From Treponema sp. (GTDB lineage Bacteria > Spirochaetota > Spirochaetia > Treponematales > Treponemataceae), in contig JAFZRP010000104.1 of the NCBI GenBank assembly GCA_017619795.1, forward strand, positions 1 through 64,000: DNA of 64,000 nt, given 5' to 3'. Below are positions 16,967 through 24,021 of this stretch, piece after piece. Every line of letters starts with the position of its first letter. Positions within the stretch are counted from its first letter, which is position 1. The notes under the pieces are model-generated. The model was given only the letters and a program-made list of their open reading frames with translations. It was not told the DNA's origin and did not search any database. Made by a program: the position numbers and the translations under genes.

Positions 16967-18346
16967 ATGACTATTTTGAAAAAAATGTGTTGTGTTATGT
17001 TTGCAGCGCTGTTTTTGGTAGGAACAGCATCTGCTGCTAAAAAGAAAAAGGATGATCCTTATAAAGCAATCAAACCGCAGAAAGACCCTGTATCAAAAAA
17101 GAAGTTTGATTTTAAGGGAATGTCAATAATTGTTGGAGACTGGTGGTCAGACCCTGATGCTGCTCCTGCATCAAAACAGCAGGAAGATTTATATGCCTGG
17201 CGACAGTGGACACAAGATACATACAATGTAAAAATCACACAGCAGGCAGTATCGGGATGGGGTTCAAATCCTCAGTTTGTACAGAATTTCTGTATAGCAG
17301 GTGGCGATGAAAATTACGTGTTCATTATTGATGGACGAACCGCTAATACTGGTGTAAAAGCAAGCCTTTTCTATGATTTATCAAAAGTTAAATCAGTAGA
17401 TTACAAAGATGTTTCAAAATATGACCAGGGGTGTGTTCAGAAGCTTCAGCGCGGTAATTCTTTCTACTGTTTCAACTGGGGAAAACCTGAACCAAAAAAT
17501 GGAATGTTCTTTAATAAAAGAATACTTCAAGAAAATGGTTTTAGTCCTAATTATCCTTATGACTTACAGAAGGAAGGTAAGTGGACATGGGAAACCTTTG
17601 AAGAAATCTGTAAAAAGGTTCAGAAAGATACAAATAATGACGGCGTGATTGATGTTTATGCTATGTCTTCTTTTAATACAGAGTTTACTTATGCAGCACT
17701 CGATTCAAACGGCGGTTCTCTTATTGGACGTGATGCTAACGGAAAATATTTCAATAATGCAGGTTCTGAAAAATCTATGGAAGCCTTTAACTGGATAGCC
17801 CGAATGTGGGCAACATATCAGCTTCCACAGGAAGAAGGTGCAAACTGGGATTATTTCTACAGTGCATTTATCAATGGAGAAACAGCTTTCCTTGCAGATC
17901 AGGAATATAACGCTCAGCCAAACGGACGTTTTGCTTCAATGACTGATGACTGGGGCTTTGTATGCTTCCCACTTGGCCCGCATGGCGACGGCGTTTATAA
18001 AACAATTCACGACACAAATATGTGTGTAATTCCATCCTGTTACGATGCAGAAAGAGTTGAAAAGATTGCAAAAGCCGTTGATTTGTGGCTTGAACCTGTA
18101 CCTGGTTACGATGGTCCTGAGGACTGGAAGGAATCATTCTATGCCGGTTTCAGAGATTCCCGTGCAGTTGATGAAACTCTTGAGCTTATGGCAAAAACTC
18201 CGAACCCTAGATACGACACTCTTATTTCAGGTCTTTCACAGGGCGATATGATTTGGGGTGTATGCGCCGGTTATCAAACCCCGGAAGAGGCTTATGAGAA
18301 CTGCAAAAATGTATGGCAGGGACTTATTGACGATGTAAACAGATAG
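16967..18346 (+). CDS. Periplasmic extracellular solute-binding protein, paralog 3
   Basis: 459 residues, the closest relative of paralog 1: PDAAPASKQQEDLYAWRQWT, GWGSNPQFVQNFCIAGGDEN, GMFFNKRILQENGFSPNYPY and the C-terminus NVWQGLIDDVNR are near-identical at protein level. The signal peptide ends at SAA and the mature protein begins AKKKKDDPYK. The EF-hand-like loop is DTNNDGVID. It has its own promoter and terminator. RBS TTGGAGG precedes the ATG. Recent duplication with paralog 1 is inferred from the similarity; codon use differs, with more AT-ending codons here. Confidence 0.88.
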   Translation: MTILKKMCCVMFAALFLVGTASAAKKKKDDPYKAIKPQKDPVSKKKFDFKGMSIIVGDWWSDPDAAPASKQQEDLYAWRQWTQDTYNVKITQQAVSGWGSNPQFVQNFCIAGGDENYVFIIDGRTANTGVKASLFYDLSKVKSVDYKDVSKYDQGCVQKLQRGNSFYCFNWGKPEPKNGMFFNKRILQENGFSPNYPYDLQKEGKWTWETFEEICKKVQKDTNNDGVIDVYAMSSFNTEFTYAALDSNGGSLIGRDANGKYFNNAGSEKSMEAFNWIARMWATYQLPQEEGANWDYFYSAFINGETAFLADQEYNAQPNGRFASMTDDWGFVCFPLGPHGDGVYKTIHDTNMCVIPSCYDAERVEKIAKAVDLWLEPVPGYDGPEDWKESFYAGFRDSRAVDETLELMAKTPNPRYDTLISGLSQGDMIWGVCAGYQTPEEAYENCKNVWQGLIDDVNR

Positions 18347-18374
18347 TACCTTTTTATAAACTCCTTTTGGCTTT

Positions 18375-18414
18375 GGGATTCTGTGTTTTGTTAAATGCAG
18401 AATCCTTTTTTTTT
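18375..18414 (+). terminator. Rho-independent terminator after paralog 3
   Basis: GGATTCTG (18376-18383) pairs with CAGAATCC (18398-18405) across a 14-base loop, followed by nine T residues (18406-18414). Confidence 0.88.
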
Positions 18415-18460
18415 GTCCTTTTGTTTTTTGTATTTAAAAGTACCCATAATCAGTAAATAA

Positions 18461-18469
18461 TGATATAAT
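18461..18469 (+). promoter_or_regulatory. Extended -10 promoter of paralog 4
   Basis: TGATATAAT with TATAAT at 18464-18469, identical to the extended -10 elements before 1822 and 15454. The -35 region has no clear match. The start codon follows 43 bases later with CAGAGGT as ribosome binding site. Confidence 0.6.
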
Positions 18470-18512
18470 ATATGCATCTTATTGTGTACTTATTAAACAG
18501 AGGTTTTACGGC

Positions 18513-20108
18513 ATGAATATAATAAAGAAGACTGTTGTAGTTTTATCAATTTTTGTTTTAACGGGTTCATTCATGTTTGCAAAAGAAAAGAGTGATAATC
18601 CTTTTGCAGATACTGAACCAGAAATAAATCCAAAAACAAATCGTCCGTATAATCTTGAAGGTGTAAACGTAATTATTGCAGATTATCTTCCTGTAAATGC
18701 AAAATCAACTAATACAAAATCTACTAAAGATTTATGGGATGAATGGACTTTTAGTACATATCATATGAATGTTTATACTAAGCATTTATGGAATGCAAAA
18801 CAGTTTCCACAAATGGCAATGAATTATTGCGTAAGTGGTGGAAAAGATGATTTTGTTTTTGTAGTAGATGACCGTATTGCTGCACTTGGTGTAAAAGCAG
18901 GTCTGTTTTATGATTTGTCGACAATTGAATCTGTTAATTTCTATGACAGCAGAAAATATAATCAAAACACTGTAAATAAGCTTACCCGTGGACGTTCTTT
19001 TTATGCCTTCAGCTGGGAAAAAACTGAGCCGCTTCTCGGTGTTTATTTTAATAAGAAAATGCTGCAGGAAAAGGGCTACACCTCAGAATATCTTTATGAC
19101 CTCCAGCTTGATAAAAAATGGAATTGGGAAACCTTTGAAAGACTCTGCAATATGATCACTGCCGACACCGATTACGACGGAGAAACAGATGTTTATGCAA
19201 TGTCTTCAGATTTATATGATTTTGCAGTTCTTTGTCTCGATTCAAACAATGCCGCTCTCGTAAACAGAGATATAGAAGGAAAGTATTCGAGCAACATAAT
19301 CAACTCAAGTACAATGGAAGCCTTAAACTGGATGATTAAAATCTGGAAAAAACACCAGATGCCGGATAAAAAACACGAAGGCCCGGATTACTGCTACAAG
19401 GCATTTGCCGAAGGAAAAACTGCTTTTATGGTAGGTCATCAGGATCCAAGAATTGCAAACTATGACTTTACTGCTATGAATGATGATTATGGTTTTGTAT
19501 GCTTCCCGCTTGGTCCGAACAGCAATGGTATTTATAAAACAGTTTCAGATACAAAAATGGTTGTAATTCCTGCCTGCTATGATAAAAATCGTGCAGAAAG
19601 AATTGCAAAAGCCATTGATTTGTGGCTTGAGCCTGTTCCTGGAAAAAGCAATGCTGATTCCTGGAAATCAAATTATCTGCCATTGTTCAGGGACGGAAGG
19701 GTAATGGATGAAACTCTTGTAATGATGAATGATTATCCAAACCCTAGAATGGACGTTCTCGTACCAAGAATTGATGTAAAAGCTGCCTATAGAGATATGC
19801 TTACAGGTGTTAATACTCCAGAGGAAGAATATTTTTACACACGAATTGGCTGGAGCAATGTTTTTGATGATTATAATGACTATGTAGAAAAACGCGAAAG
19901 GCTTACAGATGACGAAATCCTTTCTATAAAAGAAGACAGGGAACAGAGAATACATCTTACAACTATAGAAAAGAAGGATGATTCTGAAGAAGCTGCTGCT
20001 GAAGGAAATAATGCTTCGGAAAAGAAGACAATAGAAACAAATGTCGAATCAGCCGGTGATGATTCTTCTGGAAAGGGCGGCAAAAAAGCTAAAAAGAAGA
20101 AAAAATAG
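18513..20108 (+). CDS. Divergent solute-binding protein, paralog 4, with charged C-terminal extension
   Basis: 531 residues, about 70 longer than its neighbours. The signal peptide ends near SFMFA, and the mature start is less lysine-rich than in the others. The core is recognisable (YFNKKMLQEKGY, DDYGFVCFPLGPNSNG, AKAIDLWLEPVPGK, EF-hand-like DTDYDGETD), but the opening DWW-DP motif is replaced by IADYLPVNAK and the GWGS loop by KHLWNAKQ, so the ligand pocket is probably altered. The WQGLIDD terminus is replaced by an extension (about residues 440-531), rich in Glu, Lys and Ser and ending in GKGGKKAKKKKK. No terminator separates it from argH. Confidence 0.82.
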   Translation: MNIIKKTVVVLSIFVLTGSFMFAKEKSDNPFADTEPEINPKTNRPYNLEGVNVIIADYLPVNAKSTNTKSTKDLWDEWTFSTYHMNVYTKHLWNAKQFPQMAMNYCVSGGKDDFVFVVDDRIAALGVKAGLFYDLSTIESVNFYDSRKYNQNTVNKLTRGRSFYAFSWEKTEPLLGVYFNKKMLQEKGYTSEYLYDLQLDKKWNWETFERLCNMITADTDYDGETDVYAMSSDLYDFAVLCLDSNNAALVNRDIEGKYSSNIINSSTMEALNWMIKIWKKHQMPDKKHEGPDYCYKAFAEGKTAFMVGHQDPRIANYDFTAMNDDYGFVCFPLGPNSNGIYKTVSDTKMVVIPACYDKNRAERIAKAIDLWLEPVPGKSNADSWKSNYLPLFRDGRVMDETLVMMNDYPNPRMDVLVPRIDVKAAYRDMLTGVNTPEEEYFYTRIGWSNVFDDYNDYVEKRERLTDDEILSIKEDREQRIHLTTIEKKDDSEEAAAEGNNASEKKTIETNVESAGDDSSGKGGKKAKKKKK

Positions 20109-20113
20109 TTTAA

Positions 20114-20142
20114 TTGAAATCTATACTATATTTTAATATAAT
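20114..20142 (+). promoter_or_regulatory. argH promoter, predicted leaderless start
   Basis: TTGAAA at 20114-20119, an ideal 17-base spacer, and TATAAT at 20137-20142. Only six bases (ACATTT) separate the -10 from the ATG at 20149, so the usual start point is the A of the start codon itself. No Shine-Dalgarno sequence exists. Confidence 0.75.
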
Positions 20143-20148
20143 ACATTT

Positions 20149-21561
20149 ATGACTACACACGGTACAATTACTAAAGATAATCACGCAGCACTCTGGCATG
20201 GTCGTTTTGAAGAAGGTCCAGATGCCGAAGCGGTTGCCTTTGAAACTTCAATTCATGTAGATGAAAGAATGGCTCTTGATGATATTCAGGGAAGCATTGC
20301 ACATGCAAAAATGCTTGCTCACGCAGGAATAATTGCAGAAAACGAAGCTGACCAGATTGTAAAAGGGCTTGAATCTATAAAAAATGATCTGGAAAACGGT
20401 TCTCTTGCAATAGATTATTCAGCAGAAGATATTCATTCCTTTGTAGAAGCAACCCTTACAGATAGAATAGGCGAGGCTGGAAAAAAGGTTCACACCGGAC
20501 GAAGCCGAAACGATCAGATTGCGCTTGATGAAAGACTTTATCTTCGACGTTTTATCCCGGAATTGCAGAATACACTGCTTACTTTAATTGATGCACTCGT
20601 CCAAATCTCAGAGCAGAATACAAAAACAATAATGCCTGGTTTTACTCATATGCAGCATGCACAGCCTGTTACTCTTGCTCATCACCTTTGTGCCTGGGCA
20701 TGGATGCTTGTCCGAGACTGGCAGCGTTTAGAGGATTCCTTAAAACGTATAAATATTTCGCCAATCGGTTCGTGTGCTCTTGCAGGAAGCGGTTTGCCTT
20801 TGGACAGAAAATACGAGGCAGAGCTGTTAAAGTTTGACGGAGTTACAGCTAATTCCCTCGATTCAGTTTCTGACAGAGACTGCTTCCTCGAAACTGCATC
20901 AAATCTTTCTATATTACAAATGCATTTATCTCGCTTTTGCGAAGAGGTTGTACTCTGGGCTACAACAGAGTTCGGTTTTATAGATTTGAGTGAGCGCTGG
21001 TCAACAGGCAGCTCAATTATGCCGCAGAAAAAGAATCCTGATTTTGCAGAGCTTATCCGCGGAAGAACTGGAAAGGTTTATGGTGACTTGTTTGCACTGC
21101 TCACAATGATGAAGGCTCTTCCACTTGCTTACGACCGCGACATGCAGGAGGATAAAGAAAGCCTTTTTGATGCCTGCGACACTGTAATTTCCTGCGTTCG
21201 TGTTTTTACCCAGATGATTGCAAGTGCACGCTGGAACAAGGAGCGTATGCTTAATGCCTGCAGCGGCGGATATCTTAATGCAACAGATGTAGCAGATTAT
21301 CTTGTACGAAAGGGAATGCCGTTCAGAACTGCACATGGAGTTTCTGCAAAAGCTGTTAGAATGGCAATTGATAAAAACTGCGAGCTTGAACAGTTGAGTT
21401 TAGCAGAGTTCAAGGAATGTTCTCCACTTATTGAAGAGGATATTTATTCTGTTATTTCTGCAGAATCGTGTGTCGAAGCAAGAAAAACAGATGGTGGACC
21501 TGCATCGGAAAAGGTTATGGAGCAGATAAAAGCGCTTAAAGCTTTTGCCCTGCAGAAATAA
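20149..21561 (+). CDS. argH: Argininosuccinate lyase
   Basis: 470 residues, normal length for the family. It cleaves argininosuccinate to arginine and fumarate, the last step of arginine synthesis, in the cytoplasm as a homotetramer. The fumarase-superfamily signature GSSIMPQKKNPD starts at residue 287, with the mobile catalytic serine loop at S288-S289; HTGRSRNDQIA and TMMKALPLAYDRDMQEDK are further family motifs, the former including the substrate-contacting RSRND. An amino acid ABC transporter follows. argG and other arginine genes are not in the window. Translation seems to start on a leaderless transcript. Confidence 0.97.
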   Translation: MTTHGTITKDNHAALWHGRFEEGPDAEAVAFETSIHVDERMALDDIQGSIAHAKMLAHAGIIAENEADQIVKGLESIKNDLENGSLAIDYSAEDIHSFVEATLTDRIGEAGKKVHTGRSRNDQIALDERLYLRRFIPELQNTLLTLIDALVQISEQNTKTIMPGFTHMQHAQPVTLAHHLCAWAWMLVRDWQRLEDSLKRINISPIGSCALAGSGLPLDRKYEAELLKFDGVTANSLDSVSDRDCFLETASNLSILQMHLSRFCEEVVLWATTEFGFIDLSERWSTGSSIMPQKKNPDFAELIRGRTGKVYGDLFALLTMMKALPLAYDRDMQEDKESLFDACDTVISCVRVFTQMIASARWNKERMLNACSGGYLNATDVADYLVRKGMPFRTAHGVSAKAVRMAIDKNCELEQLSLAEFKECSPLIEEDIYSVISAESCVEARKTDGGPASEKVMEQIKALKAFALQK

Positions 21562-21593
21562 TAAATCTTAATTCTAGGTTTTTCGGAGGAAAA

Positions 21594-22400
21594 ATGAAAA
21601 AATTAGTATTAGTTATGCTTGCTGCAGCAACTTTGTTTACTACTGTAAGCTGTAAAAAAGCAGAAAAAAAGGATGGCGTTACAGCCTTAAAGGAAAGAGG
21701 AACATTTGTTCTTGGTCTTGATGATTCTTTCCCACCACTTGGTTATCGCGATGATAATAACGAAATTGTTGGTTATGATATTGACCTTGCAAAGGAAGTT
21801 GCAAAAAGACTTGGTGTAGCTTTCAAGGCTCAGCCAATTGACTGGGATGCAAAGGAAATGGAGCTTGAAACAGGTAAGATTGACTGTATTTGGAACGGCT
21901 TTACAATTACAGAAGAAAGAAAGAATGCTCTTTCCTTCACATTTGCTTACCTTAACAACGAACAGGTGCTTGTTGTTCAGAAAGCAAGCGGAATCAAAAC
22001 TCTTGCAGATATGAAGGGTAAAAAGCTTGGTATTCAGAGCGGTTCAAGTGCTCAGGATGCAGTTGATGAAGATAAAAACAGAGATTTCAAGGCTGGTCTT
22101 AAAGAAGTTATTCCTTTCAAAGACAATATTACAGCTTTGAACGACCTTAAGATTGGTGGTGTTGACGGTGTTGTAATGGACAGCGTTGTTGCAAACTACT
22201 CAATTGCACAGACAGGTGAACCATTCTATGTAGTTCCACAGGCACTTGCTAACGAAGCTTACGGAATCGGCTTTAGAAAGAATGAACCAGAGCTCCGCGA
22301 CAAAGTACAGGATATCCTTATTGAAATGCAGAAGGATGGAACTGTTGCCGCAATCAGTATGAAATGGTTCGGTAAAGACGTAAGCGTTATTGGAAAATAA
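21594..22400 (+). CDS. Polar amino acid ABC transporter binding lipoprotein
   Basis: 268 residues. The lipoprotein signal ends in TTVSC, with Cys20 as the lipidated residue. A family 3 solute-binding domain follows: GTFVLGLDDSFPPLGYRDD, then GYDIDLAKEVAKRLGV, DCIWNGFTITEERKNALSFT and GIQSGSSAQDA. These are the amino acid contact regions of the HisJ/GlnH group. RBS CGGAGG precedes the ATG. It is the first gene of a three-gene transporter that follows argH, so arginine or another polar amino acid is a reasonable guess for the ligand, without direct proof. Confidence 0.93.
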   Translation: MKKLVLVMLAAATLFTTVSCKKAEKKDGVTALKERGTFVLGLDDSFPPLGYRDDNNEIVGYDIDLAKEVAKRLGVAFKAQPIDWDAKEMELETGKIDCIWNGFTITEERKNALSFTFAYLNNEQVLVVQKASGIKTLADMKGKKLGIQSGSSAQDAVDEDKNRDFKAGLKEVIPFKDNITALNDLKIGGVDGVVMDSVVANYSIAQTGEPFYVVPQALANEAYGIGFRKNEPELRDKVQDILIEMQKDGTVAAISMKWFGKDVSVIGK

Positions 22401-22409
22401 AAGCTGTTT

Positions 22410-23090
22410 ATGACCTTCGACAGATATCTTAAAATGCTTAAAGCGATGCTTGACGGTTCAGTTACATCGCTTGAAGTATTTTTTCTTACATTGATTTTTT
22501 CTATTCCGCTGGCTCTTCCAATTGCAATGGGACGTATGTCTAAAAACCGGTTCTTATCGGGTGTTGTAAACGTTTTCCTTTTGATAATCAGAGGAACTCC
22601 TCTTATGCTCCAGCTTCTGGTTGTATATTTTGGACCAGGTCTGTTTATAAGATGGCTTGTAAATCTTGGTTATGCAGTTAATTTCAAATGGAATCGTTTT
22701 GCCGCTGCAATTATAGCTCTTTCTATAAATTATGCTGCTTATTTTGCAGAGATTTATAGAGGCGGAATTGAGTCTATTCCAAAGGGACAGTACGAAGCCT
22801 CAAAAGTTTTGGGCTATACCTCAGGACAGACTTTTTTCAGAATCATTCTGCCGCAGGTTGTAAAAAGAATTGTTCCCGCAATGGGCAACGAGGTTATAAC
22901 TCTTGTAAAAGATACAGCCCTTGTTTCCGTAATTGGTGTTTCTGAGCTGCTTATGGTAGCAAAGGAAAGACAGGGTGCTTTGTTCAGTTTTGTACCGCTG
23001 TTCATTGCCGGAGTTTTCTATTTTGTAATGAACTGGGTAGTTTCTTTAATCTTCCAGAAGCTGGAAAAGAAGCTTGCATATTATAATTAA
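22410..23090 (+). CDS. Polar amino acid ABC transporter permease
   Basis: 226 residues, a HisM/GlnP-like permease with about five membrane helices. The family's cytoplasmic coupling loop is EIYRGGIESIPKGQYEASKVLGYT-like: RGGIESIPKGQYEA followed by LPQVVKRIVPAMGNE. The ribosome binding site is weak; ten bases separate it from the preceding gene, which suggests coupling. One permease only, so a homodimer is expected. Confidence 0.93.
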   Translation: MTFDRYLKMLKAMLDGSVTSLEVFFLTLIFSIPLALPIAMGRMSKNRFLSGVVNVFLLIIRGTPLMLQLLVVYFGPGLFIRWLVNLGYAVNFKWNRFAAAIIALSINYAAYFAEIYRGGIESIPKGQYEASKVLGYTSGQTFFRIILPQVVKRIVPAMGNEVITLVKDTALVSVIGVSELLMVAKERQGALFSFVPLFIAGVFYFVMNWVVSLIFQKLEKKLAYYN

Positions 23091-23116
23091 GCATTGTGCA
23101 GAAAAAGGAAGCTAAG

Positions 23117-23869
23117 ATGTCAGAAATTATTTCAGTTGAAAACTTAGAAAAATCATTCGGAACACTTGATGTTATAAAGGGTATTTCGTTTTCTGTAGAA
23201 AAAGGCGAAGTACTTGGAATAATTGGTCCAAGTGGTTCCGGTAAATCTACAATTCTCCGTTGTATTTCTCAACTGGAGGATGTTACGGGCGGTACAATTA
23301 AGATTTGTGGTGAAACGCTCGTAGAAAACGGTGTTTATGTTGATAAAGCAAAACGCCACGAAATCACCCTAAAAAGCGGACTTGTTTTCCAGAACTTCAA
23401 TCTTTTCCCTCATTATTCTGTATTGCAAAACGTAACAGAACCTCAGATTCGTGTACTTAAAAAATCAAAGGAAGAAGCTGTTGCCGTTGCAATGGAGCTT
23501 TTGCAGAGAATGGGACTTGATTCAAAGGCTAATGCTTATCCGTGTGAATTAAGTGGTGGTCAGCAGCAGCGTGTATCTATTGCCCGTGCTCTTGCCTTAA
23601 AACCTGAAGTTTTATTGTTCGATGAACCGACCTCTGCGCTTGATCCTGAGCTTACCGGTGAGATTCTGGCTGTAATAAAAGAGCTTGCTTCTCAGAAAAT
23701 GACAATGGTTGTTGTTACTCACGAAATGGCTTTTGCCCGCGATATTTCCAGCCACATTATCTTTATGGATGGCGGCGTGATAGTAGAAGAGGGTGAGCCT
23801 GAAGCTGTAATCAACAATCCTCAGATTGAGCGAACTCAAAGCTTCCTTTCTCGTTTTTCAAATAAATAA
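23117..23869 (+). CDS. Polar amino acid ABC transporter ATP-binding protein
   Basis: 250 residues from the ATG at 23117 (AAAGGAA upstream); a GTG at 23096 has no ribosome binding site. Walker A GPSGSGKST, signature LSGGQQQRV and Walker B VLLFDEPTSALDP are intact, as is the switch histidine region VVVTHEM. It is a GlnQ/HisP-type ATPase that powers the two preceding genes. No obvious terminator follows before the promoter of the next locus. Confidence 0.95.
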   Translation: MSEIISVENLEKSFGTLDVIKGISFSVEKGEVLGIIGPSGSGKSTILRCISQLEDVTGGTIKICGETLVENGVYVDKAKRHEITLKSGLVFQNFNLFPHYSVLQNVTEPQIRVLKKSKEEAVAVAMELLQRMGLDSKANAYPCELSGGQQQRVSIARALALKPEVLLFDEPTSALDPELTGEILAVIKELASQKMTMVVVTHEMAFARDISSHIIFMDGGVIVEEGEPEAVINNPQIERTQSFLSRFSNK

Positions 23870-23939
23870 ATAACTTTTTTCTCACAGAATTAAGTGTTTC
23901 GTCTTATCAATAGGTATAGACTTATACGCAAAGTGTGGG

Positions 23940-23945
23940 TATAAT
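23940..23945 (+). promoter_or_regulatory. Candidate -10 for the surface-protein locus
   Basis: A perfect TATAAT in the 152-base gap before 24022. The -35 region is weak and there is no TG extension. It would give an untranslated leader of about 70 bases. This is the only promoter-like element I see before the 24-kb operon. Confidence 0.4.
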
Positions 23946-24021
23946 AGTATGGTTACGATAAGTTAAAGGTTTAATATGGGTGAACTTTAACTTATTCCGA
24001 CTAAATTGGATGAGATTTACA

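Noticed and set aside
23980-24021. GTG start for the first barrel/transglutaminase-like protein
   Set aside because: It would put 14 residues before a normal signal peptide that starts at the ATG 24022.
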